Of a stretch of 64,000 nucleotides of DNA, positions 1-8,599 are shown one piece after another. Position 1 is the first letter of the stretch. The number at the start of each line of letters is the position of its first letter. The stretch comes from Mogibacterium sp. GTDB lineage: Bacteria > Bacillota > Clostridia > Peptostreptococcales > Anaerovoracaceae. The stretch covers positions 52,016 through 116,015 of the forward strand of contig JAFWGQ010000047.1 of the NCBI GenBank assembly GCA_017512365.1, in the 5' to 3' direction. The notes under the pieces were generated by a model. That model had not been told where the DNA came from, searched no databases, and saw nothing but the letters and a program-made list of their open reading frames with translations. Position numbers and translations under genes: made by a program.

Positions 1-526
1 CCAGTCTGGCCATCTCAGCCTGCTTCTCGTATGCTCTGTCGACCTCGTCAGCGACTGCATCAGCATCGAAACGTGCGATCACAGTGTCATATGCGCCCAG
101 CTTGGCGTCAAGAACTGCAGGTGTCTCTTCCGCCGCCAGAGCGATGAGAGCGACCATTCCGTCGTCGAGCTTGCCTGCCATCTGGTCGAGCATCGAAGCG
201 CCGAACACAGAGTCGCCTGCATCGACTGTAGCTCCGACGAGAGCTCCGTAGCTGCCTCCGAGGAGGACGCCGAGAGGACCTGCGAGGAGGCCGACAGTCA
301 TGCCGATCAGTCCGCCGACAGCAGCGTCGTTAGCCGTATGGACTCCGGTGTCGAAGCCGTCAAGATAGAAGCATGCAGCTCCTGTCTTCTTGATGAGTGC
401 AGCTGCGCTTACGAGATAAGTCTCTCCGGCTGCAGCCTGTCTCAGTTCTGAAAGTGCCTGAAAGCCTTCGCTCTCGACCTTGAATACAGCAACTACTACA
501 TTCTTTTCAAAATCTTTCTTTTCCAT
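1..526 (-). CDS. DUF1269-like protein (C-terminus beyond window)
   Basis: The reading frame starts at ATG 526 behind an AAAGGAT Shine-Dalgarno and runs off the left edge, so only about 175 residues are visible. The N-terminus (MEKKDFEKNVVVAVFKVE) forms the short beta strand and helix typical of DUF1269-type proteins. It is followed by a Gly/Ala/Leu-rich stretch around residues 70-105 that could be a glycine-zipper hairpin in the membrane, and then an acidic helical tail. Family members are often called stress or membrane proteins but have no assigned reaction. Family assignment rests on pattern only. No partner gene is visible, because cstA upstream is separated by about 120 bp. Confidence 0.6.
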   Translation of the reverse strand, partial: MEKKDFEKNVVVAVFKVESEGFQALSELRQAAAGETYLVSAAALIKKTGAACFYLDGFDTGVHTANDAAVGGLIGMTVGLLAGPLGVLLGGSYGALVGATVDAGDSVFGASMLDQMAGKLDDGMVALIALAAEETPAVLDAKLGAYDTVIARFDADAVADEVDRAYEKQAEMARL

Positions 527-593
527 AATTCTGATATCCTTTCTTTTATATCGTTATTTTTTTATCATCCGGCCTCGGGCCGGAACAGTGACA

Positions 594-621
594 CATATAT
601 AATAGCAGATTGTCAGCGCAA
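594..621 (-). promoter_or_regulatory. Possible promoter for the DUF1269-like gene
   Basis: Reading leftward, TTGCGC (616-621) lies 16 bp from TATATG (594-599). A shifted alternative pairs TTAAAT with TATTAT at 17 bp. Both are imperfect. The position 70-100 bp before ATG 526 is the main support. Confidence 0.3.
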
Positions 622-645
622 ATTTAAGCATATCGCCGATAAGTA

Positions 646-2382
646 TCATCTGTTTTTTTCGGAATACCGGTCCGATCCGAGGTATATCGCGCCGGCGCTC
701 ACCGCGGCGGCGAAGACCGCCCCTATTCCGAGAGACACGCCGTAAGGCAGCGAGAATCCGATCTTTGCATTCATCAGATACGAGCAGGTGATGAAAGCGT
801 AGAACGCCAGCGGGATGAGCGGCATCCACAGATACTTTTTCCTGTCATGACGCATGAGCCATATCAGTATGGCCGCGAGTGCGAACACCGCAAGCGTCTG
901 GTTGGACCAGCCGAAGTACCTCCATATGGTGTTGAAGCCGTTAGGATCGTTCTTTGCCCAGATCAGCACAGCATACGCGAGAGCGAATACCGGCAGCGCC
1001 AGCATCACCCGTCTTCCGGCGTCATCCTGCCGGATGTGCAGCGTATCCGCGAGTATCAGGCGGAGCGATCTCAGCGCCGTGTCTCCGCTCGTGACCGGAA
1101 GGAGTATCACGCCGACGATGGCGATAGGACCCCCCACGGGGCCCAGCATATTGCGGCATACCACTCCGACTACGCTCGTCGCCGATACCTCCTGTATGCT
1201 TCCGTTCACCTGAGCGAAGTACGCCCATCCGGCGTCTGTCATCTTTACGCTTATGCCCGAAGCATCGGCTCCCACGCCGATCATTGCCATCGTGCCTGCA
1301 GCCCAGACCATCGCGATAAAGCCTTCAGCTATCATGGTATTGTAAAAGGTGAGTCTCCCCTCCTTTTCACTCTCAAGTGTCCTTGTCACAAGAGTGATCT
1401 GTGTGGAGTGGAAGCCCGAAAGGATCCCGCACGCCACGGTCACGAAAAACGAAGGTATAAAGTTCTGGCTCCTGAAGTATTCGCCGAAATCGAAGCCGTT
1501 CAGGTCCCAGCTGTCCCACATGTTGACCAGCGAGTATCTTCCGGCCAGAAGCGATACGAAGACGCCGACGGACGCCAGTATCATCACTACCCCTACGATG
1601 AAATATACAGTTCCCGATCTCCCGCGCAGCCTGATCACTTCGGCAAGTCTGTGGTATCCGGCTATGATAATTATCGAGAGCGCCATGAACAGCAGCGGGA
1701 AATACGGATTCGAATCATCCGACAGATCGATCAGAGAGTAATGGCCGGTGAAAAGCATTATGAAAACTCCAACGGCCGAGAGCAGAAGCACCGCTCCGAA
1801 CATCGGATATATCTTTCCGATGATCCTGTCGATCGGAAACAGCGCCGCGATCATGTAGTAGGCGAAAATGACGGAATAAATGATCCACGTCGACGCTTCG
1901 CCTGCCGTTCCTCCGAAGCCGAACAGCTGCGTAGCGGCGATGTCTCCCGGCGTATAAATGAACACGACGCCTATCAGAAAAAGCACTATGCAGACGAAGA
2001 CCGTATATATCCTGTGGATGACCGCGTTCGTGGTCTGTTCTATGATCCCGGGCATCTGGATGCCGCCTTCTCTGACGGATATCATCCCGCAGAAGTAATC
2101 ATGCATCGCCCCTCCGATCACACATCCTATCGGTATGGTCAGGAACGCAATGGGGCCGAAGAGTATGCCCTGGACCGGGCCCAGTATCGGACCTGTTCCC
2201 GCTATGTTGAGCAGGTTGATCAGAGTGTTTTTCCATTTCGACATAGGAACGAAATCGACCCCGTCCTGCTTTGAATACGCCGGGGTCGTCCGGTCGTCGG
2301 GAGAAAAGACTCTTTCACAGAAATATCCGTATAAAGCGCCGCCCGCAAAAAGTATCACGAGACCGAGAATAAATGTATGCAA
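646..2382 (-). CDS. cstA: CstA-family carbon starvation/peptide (pyruvate) transporter
   Basis: A 578-residue integral membrane protein with about 16 hydrophobic segments. The family motif NIAGTGPILGPVQG lies near residue 60, followed by the conserved GGAMHDYFCGMISVREGG loop. CstA proteins import peptides or pyruvate and are induced on carbon limitation in enterobacteria; the exact substrate here cannot be read from sequence. The length is shorter than E. coli CstA (about 700) and matches the compact clostridial form. The frame starts at ATG 2382 behind AAAGGGAG. It is the last gene of a leftward operon and lies 30 bp after the HD/kinase gene. No regulator or two-component pair is adjacent. 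Confidence 0.88.
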   Translation of the reverse strand: MHTFILGLVILFAGGALYGYFCERVFSPDDRTTPAYSKQDGVDFVPMSKWKNTLINLLNIAGTGPILGPVQGILFGPIAFLTIPIGCVIGGAMHDYFCGMISVREGGIQMPGIIEQTTNAVIHRIYTVFVCIVLFLIGVVFIYTPGDIAATQLFGFGGTAGEASTWIIYSVIFAYYMIAALFPIDRIIGKIYPMFGAVLLLSAVGVFIMLFTGHYSLIDLSDDSNPYFPLLFMALSIIIIAGYHRLAEVIRLRGRSGTVYFIVGVVMILASVGVFVSLLAGRYSLVNMWDSWDLNGFDFGEYFRSQNFIPSFFVTVACGILSGFHSTQITLVTRTLESEKEGRLTFYNTMIAEGFIAMVWAAGTMAMIGVGADASGISVKMTDAGWAYFAQVNGSIQEVSATSVVGVVCRNMLGPVGGPIAIVGVILLPVTSGDTALRSLRLILADTLHIRQDDAGRRVMLALPVFALAYAVLIWAKNDPNGFNTIWRYFGWSNQTLAVFALAAILIWLMRHDRKKYLWMPLIPLAFYAFITCSYLMNAKIGFSLPYGVSLGIGAVFAAAVSAGAIYLGSDRYSEKNR

Positions 2383-2412
2383 TTATCGTTCTCCCTTTCT
2401 GTTACCGCCGCT

Positions 2413-3891
2413 CTAAAAGTCCAGTGTTTCCAGTTTGTCAGCAAGCTCCGCCACCCTTTTGAGATTGCGGTCTATTATTGCCCTTTCCTCTTCAGAGACA
2501 GTGGTTTTCTTGTGTATCTTGTTGATCATGCGCACATAGCACAGGAACGCCGCTTTTTCCCTGACTTCCCCGAGCCTTTTCTCGTCATTCGTGTCGAGGT
2601 ATCTCATGAGGAATGTGTCGAAAAAGCGTTTTGCAGTATCGTATGGGAATCCCATGAAGTCCTCTACGACGGCCGGATCATCCTCGCCCAGGATATTGTA
2701 GAAGTAATAAAGGTCGCTGATCTCAGCCATCGGGTGTCCCGTTGAAAGCCTGTCAAGGTCTATCAGCAGCGGCTCTCCGTTCATGAGGAATACGTTGTTG
2801 GTATGGAAATCCCCGTGTGTCAGCGTGTCTGAAACGGAGATGGTATCCAGCAGCTTCATGCATTTCTCCGCAAGGGCCTCGTCCTCTTTTTCGATGCCGC
2901 CTGTGATGTATCTGCGCAGTCTGCCGATCCCGTCAGGGAAGCCGTCCTCGTCGGTCACATGTATATTGTGGATGGTATGGGCCAGCTCCGCAAATACCGA
3001 TGCGTAGTAGTCCACGCGGGCCTGATCTCTGGCGATCAGGCTCGATATGGTCTCCGAATCGAGCAGCTCGTACATGGCTCCGTATCTGTCGCCCACGGCA
3101 ACGATACCGAACGAGATGGCCGTAGGTATCCCCAGAATGAAAGCCTTGCGGCTGAGCGCGATCTCCTGCTCCACATCGCGGTACTTGTTCTTGTTATTAA
3201 ACACCTTGATGATCAGCTCGTCATCATAGCGGTATACCTCCCCTTTGGCGCCGCTGGCAAGCAGCTTGCAGCCCTCCACGGAGACTTCCTTGTATTTCCT
3301 GTATCTGGCCTTTTCCGAATCAAATGTACCCGGCCAGATGAAATTGACGTGCTTTATGAGTTCCTTGAACGCCGCGGTCTTGTTGAGCTCGAGTTCCAGT
3401 ATCTCTGCGATGCCGGAGTAGTACCAGCGCTGCTCTTCAGGGTCTGTCTCATTGAACTCCTCCCATACCGCTTCACCCTTCTCTGAGTAAAGACCTGCAA
3501 GAGAGCGGATATTGGCGAGCTTGTCCGCAAGCCAGAGCATCTTGACTCCTATATCCCTGCTGTTTTTGAGTACCCGCAGCGATTCCTCCTTGCGTCTCTT
3601 CCAGGTCCTGTGCCTGTCTTCATCGGATTTGTTGTCTTCCGACTCAGAGTCGACGAGTTCGGCGACCCTTCTCCCGAATCTCTTTTCTATCTCAGCCAGG
3701 GTCCCGTCCGTATCCTCAACGATGTCATGCAGTATGCCCGCGGTTATCACCTCTTCATCGTGCGTCATGGTAGACAGGATCTGCGATACTTCGATCGGAT
3801 GCAGGATATACGGAGTGCCGTCAAGTTTGCGGATCTTTCCCTGGTGCAGTATCGTAGCATAAATTATCGCTTCTTCAAGTTTGTTCATCAT
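2413..3891 (-). CDS. HD-type hydrolase fused to a choline/aminoglycoside kinase-like domain
   Basis: A 492-residue two-domain protein. Residues 1-180 form an HD domain resembling small ppGpp hydrolases (MESH1/SpoT type): His16, His31, the His55-Asp56 pair with HDIVEDT, and a later ADKLANI motif (122-128). Residues 205-480 form a kinase fold: a glycine-rich loop (ASGAKGEVY, 212-220), a lysine in IIKVF, the catalytic HGDFHTNN (359-366) and the metal-binding DLD (378-380), as in aminoglycoside/choline phosphotransferases. Both active sites look intact. Substrates are unknown; ppGpp or another nucleotide is possible for the HD half and a small hydroxylated compound for the kinase. It sits between the YhhN-like gene (21 bp gap) and cstA, so cotranscription is likely. 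A second Met follows the first directly. Confidence 0.75.
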   Translation of the reverse strand: MMNKLEEAIIYATILHQGKIRKLDGTPYILHPIEVSQILSTMTHDEEVITAGILHDIVEDTDGTLAEIEKRFGRRVAELVDSESEDNKSDEDRHRTWKRRKEESLRVLKNSRDIGVKMLWLADKLANIRSLAGLYSEKGEAVWEEFNETDPEEQRWYYSGIAEILELELNKTAAFKELIKHVNFIWPGTFDSEKARYRKYKEVSVEGCKLLASGAKGEVYRYDDELIIKVFNNKNKYRDVEQEIALSRKAFILGIPTAISFGIVAVGDRYGAMYELLDSETISSLIARDQARVDYYASVFAELAHTIHNIHVTDEDGFPDGIGRLRRYITGGIEKEDEALAEKCMKLLDTISVSDTLTHGDFHTNNVFLMNGEPLLIDLDRLSTGHPMAEISDLYYFYNILGEDDPAVVEDFMGFPYDTAKRFFDTFLMRYLDTNDEKRLGEVREKAAFLCYVRMINKIHKKTTVSEEERAIIDRNLKRVAELADKLETLDF

Positions 3892-3912
3892 AATTGTATT
3901 CGCCTCTCTGTA

Positions 3913-4611
3913 TCAGTCTCTTTTATTACTGCAGCAGCTGACATATGCCAGAGTGATAAGCAGCTGCGCAGGAACATAGAATATCCATACAACGAATGCC
4001 GCCGCCTGATGTATGCCCCCGGATGTCACCGTCCTGATCGCGATGGAAAGATCGCATGCGCAGAACAGCGCTATGCCGATCCGGAAGAGCATGGGCGCAT
4101 CGAACCTCCTTATGACCCACGCGTCCAGTACATTCGCCATTACGAGGATAATATTGATCAGCCCCAGCGCAATACCGGTTTTGAACATCCCCGCAGCACG
4201 AAGGATGATCAGGACTGCGGCGATCACCGCGACGCGCAGGATCACTGTCGCCCTGCCTGCGCGCAGATATGCGGCATAGATGATCTCTACCACGCAGAAG
4301 CAGCTGATCCCGATTATATACGGCGTTGAATTGAAGCCTCTGGCGAACAAAGTGGCAAAAAGATCCGCGACAAACGTCGCGAAAAGGCCGTATGCGATAA
4401 GGTTCGAATTCCTGTCTTCGATCGTCCTGCCGCAGCGCAGATAAAAATAAGCGGTCACGGCGGTGTTTACCGCTATCGCCGTGAACATGCATACATTGAT
4501 GACGCGGCCGGCATGCATGATCTGCACAGTCTTTATAAGAACGAGCAAAGTGGCCGAGATAATGATATACGCCCTGATCAGATTGTTTTCCCTTTGTGTA
4601 TTGCCTGTCAT
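3913..4611 (-). CDS. YhhN-like multi-pass membrane protein
   Basis: A 232-residue protein with seven to eight hydrophobic helices. Two acidic residues lie inside membrane stretches (FVADLFATL and FCACDLSIAI). This repeated pattern is that of the YhhN/TMEM86 family, whose animal members hydrolyse lysoplasmalogen; bacterial roles are mostly unproven. Many clostridia contain plasmalogens, so such a role would be plausible, but that is inference. The ATG overlaps the stop of the upstream pseudogene (ATGA at 4608-4611), with AAGAGG as ribosome site, so translation was probably coupled to the now broken frame. Confidence 0.55.
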   Translation of the reverse strand: MTGNTQRENNLIRAYIIISATLLVLIKTVQIMHAGRVINVCMFTAIAVNTAVTAYFYLRCGRTIEDRNSNLIAYGLFATFVADLFATLFARGFNSTPYIIGISCFCVVEIIYAAYLRAGRATVILRVAVIAAVLIILRAAGMFKTGIALGLINIILVMANVLDAWVIRRFDAPMLFRIGIALFCACDLSIAIRTVTSGGIHQAAAFVVWIFYVPAQLLITLAYVSCCSNKRD

Positions 4612-5266
4612 ATGGTTCCTCTTAAGTATATCACGTGCGGGCTCACATAACTATATTCTATCTTCATCCTCAGCGCCGTGTATGAGACAAGCGGGCTCCT
4701 GCCGAGATCATCTATGTTGTCCGGGATGGCGCGGTAGCCCTTGATCAGGCCTGTATCATCGAACACCCTCTTTCCCAGATCATCCAGGTATTCCGCGCCA
4801 TCGAATTCTTCAGGGTGATCCCAGCGGCTGTGGTTGAGAAGCCCAAGCGTGTCAGTCTGCCCGAAGGCGCCTTTCCAGTAAGGTGATCCTGTCATGGCCC
4901 GCGCGTAGCTTACAAGACCGTCCGCTGTCTTCCCGCCGGGCAGGCCGTAGATGTCCTGCATCCTGCGCATCCCGGGATCCAGTCCGATCAGAGGATTATA
5001 GATACGTGCGAGCAGCTGCTGCGTGATGGTGCTGCTGCCGGCATCGGTACATGCGCGCGGATGCTGTACCTGAACGCGCGCAGCACTGCTTTGGGCAGGA
5101 CACCTTTATGCTGATAGAAGCGCGGGTCTTCGCGGGCTACGAATATCTCAAGCACCTCCGGCGGGATCGACCTGATCGGGGCGTAGTGTTTTCCCTGCAT
5201 CCGTACCGCGTCAAGGTATCTCCTCAGCAGGCGTTCCTTAAGCATGCGGCGCGCCGTCTTATGCAT
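4608..5266 (-). pseudogene. Broken GT51 peptidoglycan glycosyltransferase joined to an NlpC/P60-like remnant
   Basis: From ATG 5266 the frame encodes a GT51-type start, including IPPEVLEIFVAREDPRFYQHKG, where the family has the catalytic-site EDxxFxxHxG. The match then stops. In a second frame, from about 5,046 on, it resumes with AGSSTITQQLLARIYNP, the next GT51 motif. A single frameshift near 5,040-5,050 therefore separates two parts of one domain. The GT51 part ends early and passes into a segment resembling NlpC/P60 endopeptidases (ADGLVSYARAMTGSPYW, GKRVFDDTGLIKGY), where the catalytic Cys expected in the DCVGLIKGY motif reads D-T instead. The fragment has lost a full catalytic domain of either kind. 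It keeps an ATGA junction with the next gene. Confidence 0.7.
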
Positions 5267-5320
5267 TTTCTTCCCTGCCCCTCTCTCTGTATCCCCTCGA
5301 GCACACTCCGGTCACTTCGT

Positions 5321-5503
5321 TCATGTCCATGAGAGCCTAAAAGGCTCAGCTGCATCGCAGTAGTCTCCTTCCGGACATTCATCGTCTATGACCGTCACAT
5401 TAAGATCGCCGGCTATGCTCTGCACAGCCAGCGACTCGAGCGTTCGTTCAAGAGTTTTGTGCGCGCGATGAGCGGGCACGATCACATCGATACGATCATT
5501 CAT
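5321..5503 (-). pseudogene. N-terminal fragment of a family 2 glycosyltransferase
   Basis: Sixty codons starting at ATG 5503, which overlaps the stop of the lipoprotein gene (ATGAATGA). The sequence IDVIVPAHRAHKTLERTLESL followed by VTVIDDECPEGDYCDA is a clear GT2 beginning: a nucleotide-binding strand, then the V-I-D-D motif. A full enzyme needs about 200 more residues. The frame stops at 5321 and no continuation was found before the GT51 remnant begins at 5266. I read it as a truncated relic, not a functional small protein. Confidence 0.6.
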
Positions 5504-5999
5504 CCGGTCCGATAAACTCCACCTCGTATACATACCAGCACCACGACCACGTATCGTACGTATCTCTAAGTTCCGGATGGAATGTCACGGGATAAACGAG
5601 CTTCACGGGACCGCCTGCATCATCAGGGATCTTCTTGCCTCCTGAATAGCGGTTCACCAGAGCTATCTCATAGTTTCTTATGTCTTCAGCCGCCACCTCT
5701 ACAGAATAGTCATCGGAGGCCTTCACGATCGCTTTTGTACAGTCCTCCGCGCCCGCAATCTCCATCAGATCGGACAGTTTTACACCGACAAAATCATAGA
5801 TCTTGCCATTGCCGAGGCTCACGTCCTCGGTGCTGATCTCAACGGATCTGTCTTTCCACTGAGATGTCCTGACCTCTGTACGGTTCCCGTTCCATACCAG
5901 TGTTACGAGTGTCTCTTCTGTTGTATCCTGTTTGCATCCGGCAAGGATGCAAATGCACAACGCGATCATACAGCTGATACAGATGATTTTTTTCATCAC
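5496..5999 (-). CDS. Lipoprotein with a molybdopterin-oxidoreductase-like domain
   Basis: A 167-residue protein with a signal peptide ending in the lipobox LAGC (Cys22), so it should be anchored to the outer face of the cytoplasmic membrane. The mature part (GVKLSDLMEIAG, KASDDYSVEV, GGPVKLVYP, WCWYVYEVEFI) resembles the sulfite-oxidase/YuiH-type molybdopterin domain or the related stand-alone modules. It is too short to hold the whole cofactor site and lacks an obvious catalytic Cys. Function is unknown. It is the first gene after a good promoter (6027-6055), and its stop overlaps the ATG of the GT2 fragment. Confidence 0.6.
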   Translation of the reverse strand: MMKKIICISCMIALCICILAGCKQDTTEETLVTLVWNGNRTEVRTSQWKDRSVEISTEDVSLGNGKIYDFVGVKLSDLMEIAGAEDCTKAIVKASDDYSVEVAAEDIRNYEIALVNRYSGGKKIPDDAGGPVKLVYPVTFHPELRDTYDTWSWCWYVYEVEFIGPDE

Positions 6000-6026
6000 G
6001 GCTCTCCATTTCCCTTCTTCATTCAG

Positions 6027-6055
6027 ATTGTACCGCTCACTGCAGGTCCGGACAA
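6027..6055 (-). promoter_or_regulatory. Sigma-A promoter of the lipoprotein-cstA operon
   Basis: TTGTCC (6050-6055) and TACAAT (6027-6032) are separated by exactly 17 bp, 28 bp before the start codon of the lipoprotein gene. All leftward genes down to cstA follow without a visible terminator. Confidence 0.6.
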
Positions 6056-6077
6056 GCAGCAGCGCTAAAGATGATGT

Positions 6078-8576
6078 CTATCGGCCGGCCTTTCGTCTGC
6101 GAATCATTGCGGTACCGGCAAGTCCGGCAAGTGCTGCCAGAAGCGCCGCGAGCCAGATGCCGATCGTGCTGTCATCACCTGTATTCGTTTTATTTCCGCC
6201 GTTCGTTTTGTTTCCGCCATTAGTGCCGGAGCTCTTCTTCCACTGCGCCGTGAAAACATGATCCTCAGTCACCGTATACTCATCTCCCGGCTGGTATTCG
6301 CTTCCCTTCCAGTACAGGAACTCATAGCCGTCCCTGACCGGCGCCTCGTGGACAGCGATGGAAGTCCCGGCCTTATATGCCTCTGTTATATCGGCTTTGC
6401 TGCCTTTGTAGCTGCCTCCGTTCAGCTTATACACTATGCTGTATGTATTCCTGTCATAAGTCAGACCATATCCGCGCGGGTATGCGATCCTGTCGGTATA
6501 CGTCTTGCTTGCCCTGTCAAATACAGGCACGTTGACAGGCAGCTTGCCTGATACATCGAATACGCCGAATATGGCCTCAACTCCCGCTATGATGTTCGGC
6601 CCGCACGCTTTATCGGACTCTGTTATCCCCTTTTCTATAGCTTCATTCACATCGACAGAGGAGATCGCGCATCCGTAAACAGCGATCACGGCATCCGCAT
6701 CAGGATACAGCTGGACATCATACGGAGTGTTCATGGACATTATCACGGACTTCTTCCCCGTCGACCTGCAGTATTCAGTCGCAGCCAGAGGGACCAGCGA
6801 TAACCAGTGTCCCTTTTCAAACGCCATGTCATCAGCGCTGTATAATTCAGACCCGATTATCACAAGATCAGCCCAGTCAAGGTCATCCTTCAGTTCACCT
6901 TCGATCACTTCCTTATGATCCTCAAAATAATTCTGGAAGCTGAACACCCTGATCTCCGCGTCAGACGGGAGCCTGCCTGCTTTCTTTGCGCGGTTGAAGC
7001 CCATTACCATCTGGGCGCTTTCACTCTTATACGGAGACAGCATGAGTATCCTGGACCCTTTGCTTCCGTCGTAAGGGAGCGTATAGTCATCGTTTCTTAT
7101 AAGAGTTACTGCTTTGTCAGACATCGTCTTCTCCAGCTGACGGTGCTCCGCGCTTCCGACCGTACGATAAGCTGCCTCTTCTGAGTAGTCGTTTTCATCG
7201 TAATCAAGTATTCCGTTCTTCTTCTTAAGGTTCAACACCCTTTTGACAGCTTCATTCAGTCTTTCTTCGCTGAGTTGTCCTTCTCCGCTCCCTATATTAC
7301 TTTCGATGTACGTAATAACAGTTTCAAGGCGCTCCTCTACTGTTTTTTTATCATATTCTTCATCCCCGTGCCGGGTGACAGGCATGCATATAAGGTCGGC
7401 GCCTGCCTTTAAAGCCTCCAGCGCAGCCTGCCTTTCCGAGAAGTGAGTAGAAATGCCTTTCATGTTCATGGCGTCAGTCACGACAACCCCGTCGTATTTC
7501 ATTTTCCCCCGGATAATTGTTGTAAGGAACTCTTTCGATATGGTAGCCGGACGCATCACCATCTCCCCGGTCTTTTCGCCCCTGATCTTGCTCGAATCGA
7601 CCTGAGGAAAGATTATATGAGCTGACATTATCATGTCTGCGCCATTATCTATCGCAGCCTGGAATGGTTTAAGCTCTGTCTTTTCGAGTTCACTCAGCGG
7701 CTTGTCTACCATCGGAAGCCCTGTGTGAGAATCCACATCTGTGTCGCCGTGACCCGGGAAATGCTTTGCGCAGCCTATGGTATCGTTTTCGCGCAGTCCT
7801 TCTAAGTATGCTTTGCCGTAGGTCCAGACTATATCAGGGTCATCGCTGAACGAGCGTATACCGATAATGGGATTGTTCGCATTGACATTTACATCGAGCA
7901 CAGGCGCCGTTGTCGTATTTATCCCTACCGACCTGAGTTCGCTTCCGATTATCCGTCCACTTATTCTGGCGTTTTCCGTATCTCCTGTAGCGGTGACAGC
8001 CATATTCCCCGGAAGAGCCGTACCACTGCCCAGACGGAAGACCGCCCCTCCCTCCTGATCGGCCGCGATAAGAAGCGGCAGACCGTCGCTGCTCATCACC
8101 GCCCTCTGCATGGCTTTTGTCAGTTCCAGTGTTTTTCCTGTATCCTGAACGTTTCCCCAGAACAGGATCATGGCTCCAAACTGATAATCCGCTATTATCT
8201 CCGCCACATCGGGATCGAGCACTGTCATATCCTGACCATTCCACTTGCTGAAATCCATCATGAAGCACTGAGTGATCTTCTGTCTCAGTGTCATGCTGTC
8301 CACTATATCATCGATATCAGCCGAACGATCCAGTGCTTTTGTGAGAGTAACTGCTGCCGGATCTGTGCCGGCAGGCCCCGGTCCTGTTATCGCGTCTTCA
8401 GACAGCCCGTCGTTTCCGTCATCTGCTCCGCTGAGCTGCGCAGCAGAACCCGGCGCTGATGTCTCCGGAACAGCTGATCCGTCCTCGGCAAAAACTCCTG
8501 CAGGCACGACAGCCGCAAACGTCATCATGACCGCGAGAGCGATCGCCATCCATTTTCTGTTGATTCTTTCTCTCAT
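6078..8576 (-). CDS. Exported GH3 beta-N-acetylhexosaminidase-like enzyme with C-terminal repeat and membrane tail
   Basis: An 832-residue secreted protein. A signal peptide covers residues 1-30 (cut likely after GVFA). The GH3 catalytic domain carries the NagZ-type signature KHFPGHGDTD (271-280) with DSH at 282-284 and a VVVTDAM nucleophile motif (Asp368). A C-terminal GH3-type alpha/beta domain follows. Near residues 700-775 there is an InlB/Listeria-Bacteroides-type repeat (YKLNGGSY ... FTAQW). The end has a threonine/asparagine linker, TNTGDDST, a hydrophobic helix and RRRKAGR, resembling a sortase signal without the LP of LPxTG. It probably trims N-acetylglucosamine from wall fragments or glycans at the cell surface. 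It lies 23 bp after the YjdF-like gene. Confidence 0.82.
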   Translation of the reverse strand: MRERINRKWMAIALAVMMTFAAVVPAGVFAEDGSAVPETSAPGSAAQLSGADDGNDGLSEDAITGPGPAGTDPAAVTLTKALDRSADIDDIVDSMTLRQKITQCFMMDFSKWNGQDMTVLDPDVAEIIADYQFGAMILFWGNVQDTGKTLELTKAMQRAVMSSDGLPLLIAADQEGGAVFRLGSGTALPGNMAVTATGDTENARISGRIIGSELRSVGINTTTAPVLDVNVNANNPIIGIRSFSDDPDIVWTYGKAYLEGLRENDTIGCAKHFPGHGDTDVDSHTGLPMVDKPLSELEKTELKPFQAAIDNGADMIMSAHIIFPQVDSSKIRGEKTGEMVMRPATISKEFLTTIIRGKMKYDGVVVTDAMNMKGISTHFSERQAALEALKAGADLICMPVTRHGDEEYDKKTVEERLETVITYIESNIGSGEGQLSEERLNEAVKRVLNLKKKNGILDYDENDYSEEAAYRTVGSAEHRQLEKTMSDKAVTLIRNDDYTLPYDGSKGSRILMLSPYKSESAQMVMGFNRAKKAGRLPSDAEIRVFSFQNYFEDHKEVIEGELKDDLDWADLVIIGSELYSADDMAFEKGHWLSLVPLAATEYCRSTGKKSVIMSMNTPYDVQLYPDADAVIAVYGCAISSVDVNEAIEKGITESDKACGPNIIAGVEAIFGVFDVSGKLPVNVPVFDRASKTYTDRIAYPRGYGLTYDRNTYSIVYKLNGGSYKGSKADITEAYKAGTSIAVHEAPVRDGYEFLYWKGSEYQPGDEYTVTEDHVFTAQWKKSSGTNGGNKTNGGNKTNTGDDSTIGIWLAALLAALAGLAGTAMIRRRKAGR

Positions 8577-8599
8577 TTCTTTTGTCTGATATTCCTTGC

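Noticed and set aside
569-583. GC-rich hairpin CCGGCC-TCG-GGCCGG after cstA
   Set aside because: No U-run follows on either strand in the right direction, so I do not call it a terminator.
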